64,000 nucleotides of DNA from Nelumbo lutea (GCA_022828595.1 JAKGHH010000007.1:40238356-40302355); one strand, 5' to 3'. Counted from the stretch's first letter, positions 1-9,950 are shown. Notes: generated by a model from the letters alone, not told the origin. Made by a program: numbers and translations.

Positions 1-300
1 AAAATATGAATGAAGTTTTCCAATCAAAACATGCCAACCATATCCATAAACCACTAGCCTTCTCCATAAAGTATCCAACTCCTCAACATAGTTGTCAAGG
101 CAACACCTAGGCACTTTTCGAAGAGCGGCTCCCCCAAGCACCAAGAGAAAAAATATTAGGCGCATGCTTAGGGGACTGAAACACATATATAATTTATAAT
201 ATTCATAAGATAAAAATAAATATATAATATATAATATTTTATTGGTTGGTTTTACTTTTTATAATAGGACCTGTTGCATGCAGCATTTAAAAACCGCATG
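1..300 (+). repeat. Partial copy of intron-2 DNA plus the left end of a hAT element
   Basis: Bases 1-127 match 15508-15634 with only about three differences. The match covers host flank (1-86), the 8-bp sequence CTCCTCAA and the first bases of the hAT element at 15594. Bases 128-225 have no counterpart in that copy. Bases 226-300 match about 15645-15722. The copy then stops abruptly at a Copia fragment. Because it includes host flank and not only the transposon, it is a duplicated genomic segment and not an independent insertion. It lies in the intron downstream of exon 3 of the minus-strand host gene. Confidence 0.8.
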
Positions 301-833
301 GAAGAGTAAGCATATTGTTTACTGATCATGGACAATTGAAGCTAGAGGCTTATACAAATGCGGATTGGGCAGGATGCCTTGATGACAGAAGATCAACTTC
401 AGGATTGTGCACCCTAGTTGGGGGTAACCTAGTCTCATGGAAGAGTAAAAAACAAACAGTTGTGGCAAGATCAAGTGCAGAAGCTGAATATAGGACCATG
501 GCACATGGAGTTTCAGAACTTCTCTGAATCCGTTCTCTATTAGAAGAAATCGGTGTACAGGCAGAAGAACCTATGATGCTATACTGTGATAACCAGGCAA
601 CAATTAATATTGTCCATAATCCAGTCCAGCATGACCGAACTAAGCACATTGAAGTAGATAGACATTTTATCAGAGAAAGGTTAACTTCTGGAGAAGTTTG
701 TCTTCCATACATTTCTTTTGATCTACAGCTTGCTGATGTCCTCACAAAAGGTGTTGCAAAGAATAAGCTGGAGCATGATCTACGCAAGTTGGGAATGTGT
801 GACATCTACCCCCAACTTGAGGGGGAGTGTTGA
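301..833 (+). pseudogene. Copia RNase H fragment (family A), 5' truncated
   Basis: This is the C-terminal RNase H domain of a Ty1/copia polyprotein, nearly identical in translation to 14079-14588. The RNase H aspartate/glutamate motifs YTNADW, SSAEAEYR and LYCDNQAT are visible, followed by the HIEVDRHF and LADVLTKG blocks. A TGA at 525-527 replaces a tryptophan codon of the other copy. The fragment begins abruptly beside duplicated intron DNA at 300 and runs into its own LTR, which starts inside the last codons. No gag, integrase or polymerase part is present, so it is a dead 3' fragment. Confidence 0.93.
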
Positions 834-1147
834 ATGGGTCGATTTGTGTTTAGTTTTTTTTTTTTAATTAAGAAGTTGTTGAACCTTAGGCCCATTAGTT
901 TTTATTTTTAAAAGAGTTGTAACTATTTAGTTTGAGTTGCTGCCCTACTAAGGGCATCTTTGTAATATCTCATATTTAAGTTAAATATAAATAGAATGAG
1001 GGGCTGGCAGCTAGGGTTATGATACACAATCCTAGTTGACATTCTTCTCTTTTTCTTCCTCTTTCTCTTCCTATTGCTGAAATCTACAACTTTCCCCTCT
1101 TCCTTTCACAACAAGCTTGACCGAATCAGCAGATAGTGGCTTCTACT
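828..1147 (+). repeat. 3' LTR of Copia family A
   Basis: The LTR starts TGTTGAATGG directly after the purine-rich tract GAGGGGGAG and ends CTTCTACT. It is homologous to the LTRs at 9654-9938 and 14583-14925. It keeps a TATA box (TATAAATA, 986-993) that the 5' LTR of the longer family member has lost. It continues directly into LINE-like DNA at 1148. Confidence 0.88.
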
Positions 1148-1658
1148 AACCTCATTCTCACTTTATCAGAACTTGCTCTTATTACTACCTTCTTTTCTAA
1201 TTCCCTCTTCTTCTCTCCCCTCTTCTCCTTCCCCCTCTACCACTGAATTCCTCATCCCCTTTGACATCTATCCTTAACCTCTCAACTCACTTAGTTTGAG
1301 TTGCTGCCCCACTAAGGGCATCTTTGTAATATCTCATATTTAAGTTAAATATAAATAGAATGAGGGGCTGGCAGCTAGGGTTATGATACACAATCCTAGT
1401 TGACATTCTTCTCCTTTTCTTCCTCTTTCTCTTCCTGTTGCTGAAATCTACAACTTTCCCCTCTTCCTTTCACAACAAGCTTGACCAAATCAGCAGATAG
1501 TGGCTTCTACTAACCTCATTCTCACTTTATCAGAACTTGCTCTTATTACTACCCGCTTTTCTAATTCCCTCTTCTTCTCTCCCCTCTTCTCCTTCCCCCT
1601 CTACCACTGAATTCCTTATCCCCCTTGACATCTATCCTTAACCTCTCAACTCACTTAG
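931..1658. repeat. 364-bp direct tandem duplication
   Basis: Bases 931-1294 and 1295-1658 are head-to-tail copies with few differences. Each unit holds the last 217 bp of the Copia LTR plus 147 bp of the flanking LINE-like DNA. The duplication therefore postdates the Copia insertion. It creates a second partial LTR at 1295-1511, with a second TATA box. Confidence 0.93.
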
Positions 1659-4030
1659 CTTCTTCTTCCTTTTTTTCTCCCCTTCTTCCAACTTTCTGAG
1701 GTAAGCTTTTAGTTCATTAGGATCCTTAACCTTACACCCTAATTTTCCAATAAAACCAGCAACCAAATCGTTCTCTCCCTCCCTCCTATCCTGCTCCTCA
1801 AAATCAACAGGATTTGTTCCTCTTGAGTCAGATAAGGGACCTACAGACTTCTCTGTCAATTTTTCCAGTTCCTTTTTTAAGCCTCAAGAAGATCAATGAT
1901 TAAACTCCAGATTTTTCCCCTATTTCCTTCTCTTCTCTCTCTGATCTCTCCTCCTCAAAGTTTCGGAAAACCCTTTCAACCATCTTATTTGGAGCTAGCA
2001 AATCAGTGACTCTTGGATGGGTAGGAGCAGAGGACTCTGGAAACCTGTTTCAGGCACAACAGAAGGACCAGTACTAAAAACTGAATTGACTTCAATACCT
2101 GGTTACAGAGAGGAAAAGTCTGGTGCAATTTGCAGAAAGTTCTTTGGTTTCCCATCCAGCTTAAAACTAGGAACAGCCGCTTCCAATAGGGAAGTTACTG
2201 ACATGGTGTCATCTGCCATGTTCCTCCAATCCCCCAAACAACCAATCAGAGTTTAGGTCCATATCTAATACTTCCTCCCCTGTATTGCCTTCGCCGATGC
2301 TTCCTATGTTGGAGTCTTCCTCTGTCTGAATATCTTCACTGTTGGAATCTGAACAAGGTATCCAGTCCTCATCACCATCCTCGGGCTCCTCCGATCTTGC
2401 TCGGTCATATCTTGGATTAGGCCTATCGCTCTGAGAGCTCGACAGAAGTCTTTTTCTCCATTGTAAAGACATCTGTGAGTTTGTGACTGTAGCAGTCCTG
2501 TTTAGGTTCCACTTAGAAGACAATAGACCCAAATTATTATCCACTGTGCTTGGCTTCCTTTTGACAGTCACGCGGTGATGTAAAAGACCACGTGCCTCTT
2601 GCCCTTTAACCATTGACCTGCCGTCCTTATGTGGTCCTCCTTTTTGAGCCGACCCTTTTGAAGAATGGTTCAGCCCTTTAACTCCACTTGGTTTATTCAT
2701 CGGACTTTACACTTGTTTTGAAGCTACCCACCGCCATATGTAGAGTAGGATTTTGCTTATCTTTACACACCACCACCTGAGAGAGGGAAAACAGCTGGGT
2801 CCTTAGGTTCGTATTCTGAGAATTACAACTTCTATTAAAAGCAGAGAGTTTCCCAGAGCCTTTCCATCTTCCAGACTTTTATTCTTCCATTTTCGTTTAA
2901 GGTCTCCCTTTCTCCTGCTTCTCCTCTTGCGATAGGCCACGTGTACTTCCTCTCTCCTTGTCAGCATCGTCTTCTTCACCAGCACCTCCTTCCTTCCACC
3001 ACCAAGCTTCTAAGGAGGATGTTATCCAGACCTTGTATGCTACATCATCAACAAAAACTTCTACCATCCTCGGAACCAGTTCTGGTTTTACATCTACTAT
3101 TCTCAGTTTTGCAGCATGAAGGTCAGAACCATCAAAGGATTCCAGGTCTCCGCATAGTTTTGCTATTTTAGAAAAGACTTCTTCAAACCAAAGATGGAAG
3201 GGAAGACCCAAAATCCTCAGGTTGATGTTTTCTGTAGGTTTCAGGGTCTTTTCATTGCTTGAGAATCCCCATCTATGCACTGTTGCCAGTCCTTGCTTAG
3301 TCACCGCCAAGAGTGCTAAAAATCTGGAAGACTTTGTGGAACTTCGAGTATCGCCTTGTTGTCTTCAAAGGGAGAATTTCCCATTTTACCTGATAGCTTT
3401 AGAACCCCTTTTAACTCTTCGCCGAGCTCAATCCAGTCTTTGACTTTCTCTCTCGCTACTACCACCAACTTCTTCTGCCACTCCTCTGTAGAACCATTGA
3501 CCCAAATTAATGGCTTCAATGGCCTTGTTACATACATGAAGTTGTTCACAACATCATCAGTACCTTCTGCTTCCGTCAAGGCAAGGGTTGACTGTCTTCT
3601 CAGCAACTCCAACCTCGCTTCTAACCTTCATTGCTGCTCTCCTTATTTCAGTCTCAAGCCTGGAACACTCCTGTATAGCCTTGGAAATCTGCATCCACCC
3701 TGAGGCTCCTTTTCCTTCTGGAAAACAAGTATATCGTTTGAGGCCTTCCCCGTAAAACTCATACACTCCAACATACCAACCTTTCTTACTTTCCTTTCTC
3801 TCCGCGATATACTTTTTCCCTTCTTCAAGATGGCAATGCTTCCAGGCTCCTGGTTTAGTTAACCTTGCTATTTCCAGCATCTTCTGAAACCATCCCACAG
3901 CCTTTCTTACTAGTATCAGAGAGGCCTTTCTCAGCTCTACTATATTCAAAGCTGCAGTCCTTCTTGTTCAAACTTCTTCCAAAATGAAAGTTTTTGCCTC
4001 TATCTTCACCACTTTTCTCCAACTTCGCAC
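1512..4030 (-). pseudogene. LINE ORF1-like remnant, minus strand
   Basis: Several minus-strand reading frames line up as a decayed plant LINE first ORF. At 2990-3240 there is a DUF4283-like segment (RILGLPFHLWFEEVFSKIAK, then LRIVDVKPE and VYKVWI-like residues), the domain typical of plant LINE ORF1 and retro-derived nucleic-acid-binding proteins. Upstream, 3557-3949 encodes a basic segment with GWYVGVYEF. Downstream, 2209-2700 is Ser/Gly/Glu/Asp-rich and 1638-1859 is charged, like the acidic linker before ORF2. Frames shift repeatedly and no zinc knuckle was seen. The distal end was captured in the 364-bp duplication. The LINE assignment is by family resemblance. Confidence 0.7.
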
Positions 4031-4079
4031 TGGTGAGAATCCTCCCTCCATCTACTCCAAACTTCTTCCAAAAAAACTT

Positions 4080-4232
4080 CAGAGTGGCCTCTGTAATTTT
4101 GTCTTTGCTTTGATGTAAATCTCACTTCTTAGGAGAGGTAACATCTCATGCCTCTCCCAGGGCGGCTTGTAATGCGTTCACCATTTGATCTATTTGATAA
4201 TAAAATTATGTTCAACTATCAAAAAACAATAA
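4080..4232 (+). repeat. Possible retroelement 3' tail
   Basis: About 120 bp of non-coding DNA ends in CAAAAAACAATAAAAGAAAAAA, a degenerate A-rich tail resembling a plus-strand plant LINE 3' end. No coding part is attached. The assignment is weak. Confidence 0.3.
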
Positions 4233-4390
4233 AAGAAAAAAGAGTAACCTTAGGAGAAGTTTGTTTGACTTATGTTTCATCTAAGTTGTAGTTAGCTGAT
4301 GTCTTCACCAAGGGAACCACTAGAAACAAATTTGAGCATGATCTACACAAGTTGGGAATGATTGACATCTATTCCCAACATAAGGGGAGT
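4233..4390 (+). pseudogene. Copia RNase H C-terminal fragment (family B)
   Basis: Translation gives TLGEVCLTYVSSKL, a stop, then LADVFTKGTTRNKFEHDLHK. This is the last part of a copia RNase H domain, related to but clearly diverged from the family-A fragments. It ends IDIYSQHKGS at the LTR boundary, the same relation of ORF end to LTR as in family A. The remainder of the polyprotein is missing here. Confidence 0.87.
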
Positions 4391-4690
4391 GTTTACAGTT
4401 TAGTTTTTTGTTATGTTTTTTATCATTATTTATTTTTGGGCTTGGGCTGCGGCCCATTATATGGTGATTCTAGTTACCGCCTTAGTGGTCACATTATTGT
4501 CCTTGTACACAGCTTTATGTTTTTATATAAATACTAATGAGCGAGGCGGCCAGAACTCTTTTTGGCACCCCTTTCTTCTTCTCCCATCTTCTTTCTTCTT
4601 TCTCTACTTCTCCAAGAATTTTCTGCTTCCTTTTTTACTTTCTTCTCTTATTTTAACTGATTTCTATTTTCTACTCCAAGGATGGATGCT
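4391..4690 (+). repeat. LTR of Copia family B
   Basis: Begins TGTTTACAGT just after AAGGGGAG, the expected purine-rich tract. A TATA box (TATATAAATA, 4524-4533) and a pyrimidine-rich downstream part are present. The right end near CTACTCCAAGG is not sharply defined. Confidence 0.65.
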
Positions 4691-4931
4691 TTCAAATGGA
4701 TTCAAATACATATAGGTCAAGAAACTCAAGACTGGACCTAGTTCAGTCAAGGAATCCACCAATAACAAGGTCAACATGCCTATATATTTGTGTGCCTCTG
4801 CACTCTATCATGGATTCGAATATTATGAAGCTGCTGATTATTGAATAGTACAATTTTAAAAATTTCCTCCTAAAATCCAACTTCATAAAGATGTTTAGAA
4901 GCAATGAGAAAGATAAAACACAAATTCTCAC
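4691..4931 (-). other. Start of intron 3 (host gene), non-coding
   Basis: The intron begins at the donor GTGAGA (4931-4926, minus strand). No further exon was found between here and base 1, so intron 3 is at least 4.9 kb and the rest of the gene lies beyond the window. Confidence 0.6.
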
Positions 4932-5206
4932 CAGCATTTTTGGTTGGTAGTTTGCTTCTACCAATAGCCAAACCAAGGCCACTACGTCGGGGAGAAATAT
5001 TTGTTTGTGTATGTGAGTTAGGTAGCCCTTCCATGCTTTTGAAACTGGGAAGAAGAATTTCATCCATTGATGTGCAGAAGGTTTTGATTTGATAATGGAT
5101 GTTTTCTTGTACTTGTTTCTGCTGATCAGCAAGGGGCGCTTTGCTAGCCATGTCAATAATCTCTTCTGCATCTGCCTCTTCAGCATCCCTTCCAAGACGA
5201 TTATAG
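4932..5206 (-). CDS. Exon 3 of a host gene, probable SETD9-like SET-domain protein (N-terminal part)
   Basis: This is a 275-nt internal exon bounded by acceptor TTAATTTGCAG and donor G|GTGAGA. Its frame is open throughout and continues exactly from exon 2: the phase-2 AG of exon 2 plus the C here make serine, then [18 protein letters not shown] follows. It encodes an acidic, glutamine-rich helical segment ([14 protein letters not shown]) and then a Ser/Pro-rich linker with [11 protein letters not shown]. It ends in phase 1. From memory this matches a conserved plant protein with a C-terminal SET methyltransferase domain. That domain is not in the window, so the product name is inference. It is the only long stretch here without stops or frameshifts that is not retroelement-derived. 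Confidence 0.85.
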
Positions 5207-5853
5207 CTGCAAATTAACAATGACAATCCAGTGGCCAATTAAAAGAGCCATTTTCAGGCAGCAAAGTGTCACAGGTGTATAAGACAACCTTCGCAATATA
5301 CAAATTAAACCATAAAGTCGATTAACGGCATTGGAAAAATGAATGAATATATCTATATGTGGAATCCAGACATGAAACCGAACTCAAAGGATTGCTCATT
5401 GAAAGGCACATAAATGAAATTACGTAAAAAAAATTACTTGTTAAGTTGTTAACAAACTGCAAAGAGTCAATCTATAATTTTTTCTTTTCTTTCTTAATTT
5501 TTAATTCCTTGAATTTTTCTCTGACCAATTGAGAATTATGGCAATTAGATGATTACAAATATGGCTGTCAATGGATCAAAACCAATTTAGGTTGGACTCA
5601 GCATGGGTTCAAACCCAACCTAAAAAGCTACTCTAACCGGACCCAGCACCCAAACCAACCAAATTAAATAAAATGGGATATTGACCCTAATCTCACCCAC
5701 CCCACAACAGGTCAGGTCTCACACAGGTCTGCTTAACCATAAGCTGATTAAGAGTCTGATCAAGTATGAATCCCCATCAAGGGTCTTCTCCCAACCCCCT
5801 ATAGGTGCACTTATTCCAATATGAAGAAACACCAAAAACTGCTAAGATCTGCC

Positions 5854-6631
5854 CAGTGATTTAGAAGGCGCACAGGCGAGGCTCATTTTAAGGTATGCCC
5901 TTGCCAAGGCCCCAGGCACAGCAGTTTCACAAGGTGTGCACCTGGTGTGCCTAACACTTCAGCCCAGGCATGCACATTTTTTTTATTTTTTGCACCTTTT
6001 GTTCTATTTTGAACTTTGTGACTGGGCCCAGGGCTCCACCCCTGAACCTTGAACCAAGCCCCTTGAGACAAGCCCAAACTAATCCATGTTAAGGTCTTAA
6101 ACTCTTAATCCCTACACAAAAAAAAAATGATTTTATAACTTTAATTGCATTTTAAGAAGATATTTTATTCTTAAAAGGAAATTAAAGTTATAAAACCTTT
6201 TTTGTGTAGGGATTAAGAATTTAAACATGGACTTGTTTGGGCTTGCCTCATGGGACTTGTACAAAGGTGACTTGTAAAATCAGGAATGCAAAATGCTTTA
6301 CATCACATTGGCTATTTGAAGTAATGCAATTGGAAAAAAAACAGAGAGATTGAAAGTTTTATATGTTTGATTTTATTTTTAAATTTCCATTTGAATATGT
6401 TTTACATGTTATGTTTAGGTATTTTAATTTTAGATAATAGGTCTTTTTTAAAACGTTTATTTTAAAACTTAAGTCTATATTTTTTTAATTAATATTATGT
6501 ATAATATTTTTTAAACTTATTTGCTTTTTTTGAATTTTTAGGCATTTTTGCACCTTGCTTTGAAAAGGCGTGTGCCTGCCTTGTGCCTTGCACCTTGAGC
6601 ACAAATTGACCCTTGCGCTTTTAAAACACTG
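5854..6631. mobile_element. Non-autonomous hAT element with perfect 8-bp TSD
   Basis: The element starts CAGTGATTTAGAAGGCGCA and ends TGCGCTTTTAAAACACTG, an imperfect terminal inverted repeat of the Tip100-like hAT type. It is flanked by GATCTGCC at 5846-5853 and 6632-6639, an exact 8-bp target duplication as expected for hAT. It is 778 bp long and has no transposase ORF. It was inserted into the leader of a minus-strand Copia element, 18 bp from that element's primer-binding site. Confidence 0.9.
6064..6250. repeat. Large palindrome inside the hAT element
   Basis: Arms at about 6064-6158 and 6168-6250 are reverse complements with small indels. The centre is 9 bp (6159-6167), flanked by TTTTAAGAA and TTCTTAAAA. 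Both arms contain the motif AATCCCTACACAAAA or its complement. The arms could form a long hairpin. Confidence 0.85.
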
Positions 6632-6648
6632 GATCTGCCCAGAAAAGT

Positions 6649-6660
6649 GCTCTGATACCA
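6649..6660 (-). other. Retrotransposon primer-binding site (initiator tRNA-Met)
   Basis: On the minus strand this reads TGGTATCAGAGC, the standard plant Copia primer-binding site. It follows directly after an LTR-like end (GGTTGGATTTCA). It marks the start of a minus-strand Copia whose body has been lost. Confidence 0.85.
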
Positions 6661-6785
6661 TGAAATCCAACCTGCAAAGGGGGGAAGGGAAAAGAGAGGA
6701 AAAGAGAAAAAGAAGAAGAGAGTAGACAGAATAGAAGGGAATCTTAGTTGACCTCCAGCACCATATCTATTGTTTTATTAGGATA
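6661..6785 (-). repeat. Copia LTR end, minus strand
   Basis: On the minus strand this is pyrimidine-rich DNA ending in CA immediately before the primer-binding site, as LTRs do. The 5' border cannot be placed, because a plus-strand Copia remnant begins at about 6790. Confidence 0.55.
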
Positions 6786-6790
6786 ACTCA

Positions 6791-8430
6791 ATGAAAGATA
6801 AAAAGAAAAGTAGGCAAGTGGCCTCAACAGCTGTGTATCTAATTAACCAGTTACCAACTCCTGTTGGTGAAGTTTCTGGTTTTGAATCTCTTAGTCAACG
6901 TCCTTCAGACTATAATATTTTACATGTTTTTGGTTATGTTTGTATTTTTCAATTAGCACCTCATGAAGGGACTCTAAACCTTCTTCTCAATCTATTTTGT
7001 GTTTTTACATTGATTATAGTCCTAATCACAAGGGATTTTTTCTTTGTTATGATCGTAAACACCACTATGCATGTTTTCAAAATGCTGCTTTTCTAGAAAA
7101 GGTTTCATGCATTGGCTCCATGGCTAAATCCTTAGGTTCCCCAATTGCACATTTTCATATATTTTACTGCATTAATCCCATAGTTAGCCTTCCACCACTT
7201 GCTGTCGAACCGCCTATATTTGCTTATCAAAGGAAGAATGAAGAAGACATGAGTTCAATCTTTACTGCTTCTTTCTTCATTGCTAAAGCCAGATCATCTC
7301 GTATTTCTACCTTAAATAAGTGATCAAATCTCCCCCTCTTCTATTATTCCTACCTCTATTGTTCCACTTCATCATTCATCTCGTATTTCTTGATCTCTTG
7401 ATCATTATGGATTTTTTTCCACATATAGTGCTTTATCTACTATTCTTGACTCTAAAATATCCTAAATAAATACCAACAAGCTATAGCCATTCCACACTAG
7501 AAAGAAGCCATTGACACACTGAGCTCCAATCTCTCGTTGAAAAAGATAATTGAGACCTTGTACCTCTTTCATCTAGCACTTCTAGTGATTAGCACTAAGT
7601 GGGTGTCTTTCATACTTAAATATGATGAAACTATTGACAAACATAAGGCATGTCTGGTTGCGTAGGGATTAAGCAAGAAAACAGGATCTACTATGAATAA
7701 GCATTCGCTCTAGTTGCTAGAATGACCACTGTACGAGTTACTGTTTTGTCATTTATAAGTGGACCATATTTTAGATGGGCATAAAGAATGCATTCCATCA
7801 TGGGCATTTGAAAGAGAGTTTATATGAAACCTCCTCTAAGTTACTGCACTAATAATTCAGTGATTTATAAGCTGAAGAAATCCCTTTATAAAGCAAGCAC
7901 CCCACGCTTGCTTTGACAATTTTCGCCAAGTAATCATGATGATAGGATAAGGGCAGAACCAGTATGATATTTTTTTCTATTCATTCCAACTCTTTCAGGT
8001 TTACCTTTCTGATGACAATTTGATCAAGGATCAAAATAACAATATAATACACCCAGTATCAGGTGTATCGTATCTGTATCCAAGGTCATGGATACACATA
8101 TACACAGAGTTTGGTTTTAAAGTTTAGGATGATAGAAGACATCCCTCTCAGATTGATAAAGTAAAAATAAATAAATAAATAACCCAGTAGTATCAGTCTA
8201 TCGATACGCACTGATACCCAATTTTTGGTATTGGTATGTATCGACATTTTGATCCTTGATTTTGATTACTAGAGATGACTTGGATGGCCTAACACAATTG
8301 AAAGATCTTCATAACCCTTTCATGATGAAATATTTTGGGCCATTTACTTATTTCTTGGCTTGGAGGTTACTTAGACGTCACAGAGGTATTGAACTAACAA
8401 AAGTATGAATTAGATTCTATCAAGTTTGCA
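6791..8430 (+). pseudogene. Copia integrase C-terminus and reverse transcriptase remnant
   Basis: The translation in shifting frames shows YLINQLPTPV, LHVFGYVC and YSPNHKGFF (integrase C-terminal part and the beta-rich GY...KGY segment, 6830-7110). Then come WKEAIDT (near 7500) and KYDETIDKHKACLVA (7620-7665), the start of the polymerase, and after a MITE, ITRDDLDGLTQLKDLH and LFLGLEVT (8270-8370). The YVDD region is disrupted by the MITE. Stops and frameshifts are frequent. No gag, protease or RNase H is attached. Confidence 0.85.
8023..8260. mobile_element. Small MITE with perfect 15-bp terminal inverted repeats
   Basis: ATCAAGGATCAAAAT at 8023-8037 is exactly reverse-complementary to 8246-8260. 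The interior is 208 bp and rich in the GTATCGATACG / GATACCGATAC style of near-palindrome. The element splits the Copia polymerase remnant just before its catalytic region. No certain target duplication was seen. Confidence 0.75.
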
Positions 8431-8433
8431 AAC

Positions 8434-9430
8434 TTAACGGATGATAAGCAGGTGGATGTACCCAAGGAGATCAATATCAAACTCTAAACGAGACAGTGAT
8501 TCTCTTTCCACCAGAATTATAAATTGCCCTAACCCATAATTAAAGGTGTTTACATTGAGTCCAAAACATATTTTCCCTACTCGCTCCTTGTTTAGCAAAG
8601 CCATCCACCAAAGCATCAGCTAATCTTTGCACCCAATTATAAGAAACCACTAAGCCTTTAGCCAACCAGCTTATCGCCTTGATCTCTTGCTTGTATTGCC
8701 ACATTGCCTCTGTTGTCACTCAACAAGCTAACTACCACCCAATTATAATGCCTCACCAGATTTCTATCAAACTTCTTTTTTAATCCCTTAACCCTCTAGC
8801 ATTCCATGAACAAACCCTCATCTTATGCCCCCTCTAAAGACCCCTCTTTCCCCAGTTCACCCCCTCCCCTCATTCTCCTTTCTTCCTTACTCCCCTGGTT
8901 TTCCTGCCACTTCTCTTTCACTACCTTTCCTTCCACAATTGACAGCCCATTTCTTTTCTCCTGCAATTCTTTAAACACCTCTCACAAAATCTTTTCCCCC
9001 CACGAAAAAGCCCAGTGTTCTGCTAACCTCCACTTTGTGTTTACCACAGTTTCCAAGTCAATCATTCTTCTACTGTCTCATCATTTTCTACCCCATCATC
9101 TTCTAATGGTTTCATTCTATATCTCCTCTTCCTTTTATAGGCTTGAGTAAGCACACTTTCCTAGGATCCCTCTTCCCCACCCTCTGTTGCACTTTCTTCT
9201 TCACCCCCCTCTGAGACCCCCTCCTCCTCAGGCCCTATTTGTTTAAATTCAGCCCCTTCTTCCCTAATAGCTCGTCCATCCTCCGCAACATCCATCCCTC
9301 CTGATTCTTAACAATCTTCAGCCCCCCACTCCTAGGCATTTATTAACTTTTGATATCACCTCCACTGCTCATTCTGTGAAATGCACCACCTTTATGAATT
9401 TTAACAATCTAATCACACAGCAAGGGGTTC
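8434..9430 (-). pseudogene. LINE remnant with endonuclease start fused to RNase H end
   Basis: Read on the minus strand from 9430. First comes an acidic linker (GPEEEGVSEGGEEES at about 9240-9170), as at the end of plant LINE ORF1. Near 8818 is RVCSWNARGLRD, the conserved start of the LINE endonuclease. After about 60 bp the frame changes to a segment reading NWVQRLADALVDGFAKQG (about 8640-8585), which resembles the C-terminal RNase H region of LINE ORF2. The rest of the endonuclease and the whole reverse transcriptase are missing, an internal deletion of roughly 3 kb relative to a typical plant LINE. Confidence 0.6.
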
Positions 9431-9653
9431 AAAGCTGAAACTTGCCTTTATAAGTAGAGAGTGGCAAAAAGAACACGTTGGATCCTTTTCAGCCTCCAAT
9501 CATACTGCAATATGGAAGATCCCAGTTGTTTCAACTCCATTTAACAACCCAAATACATACAAACAAATAGGGAATAGATTTGCTAACCAGGCTGTTTAGT
9601 GAACTTCCCTAGACAACCCAGGAAATTTCTACATGGTAACTAAGCTTGAAGCC

Positions 9654-9938
9654 TGTTGAGTGGGGCCACCGATTTGTGTTGTTGAGTGGTCCAATTTGTG
9701 TTTAGTTTATTTTCTTTTAAATTAAGAAAATGTTGGGCCTTGGGCCCATTAGTTTTTATTTTTAAAAAGGTTGTAACTATTTAGTTTGAGTTGCCGCCCT
9801 ACCAAGGGCATCTTTACACAATCCTAGTTGACCTTCTTCTCCTTCATTCCCTTTTCTCTTTCTATTGCTGAAATCTACAACTTTCTCCTCTTCCTTTCAC
9901 AAGAAGTTTGACCGAATCAGCAGATAGTGGTTTCTACT
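9654..9938 (+). repeat. 5' LTR of Copia family A, TATA-deleted
   Basis: Starts TGTTGAGTGG and ends TTTCTACT. It is 285 bp against 343 bp for the 3' LTR. The missing DNA lies between 9814 and 9815 and removes the stretch that holds the TATA box in the other LTRs. Confidence 0.93.
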
Positions 9939-9950
9939 TGGTATCAGAGA
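9939..9950 (+). other. Primer-binding site (initiator tRNA-Met)
   Basis: TGGTATCAGAGA directly abuts the 5' LTR. It matches the plant Copia consensus except for the last base. Confidence 0.9.

Noticed and set aside
350..805. Minus-strand 151-codon ORF, repeated at 14105-14560
   Set aside because: Antisense shadow of the Copia RNase H; it recurs only because the RNase H is duplicated.
4743..5195. Alternative 150-codon minus-strand ORF overlapping exon 3
   Set aside because: It uses another frame, reads into the intron and has no splice-compatible partner; the exon-3 frame joins exon 2 exactly.
6649..6660. tRNA gene fragment
   Set aside because: Only the 12 bases of the primer-binding site match tRNA; the rest of a cloverleaf is absent. 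The same holds for 9939 and 19918.
8806..9150. Plus-strand Ser/Pro-rich ORF of 114 codons
   Set aside because: It is the antisense of the acidic LINE linker and endonuclease start on the minus strand.
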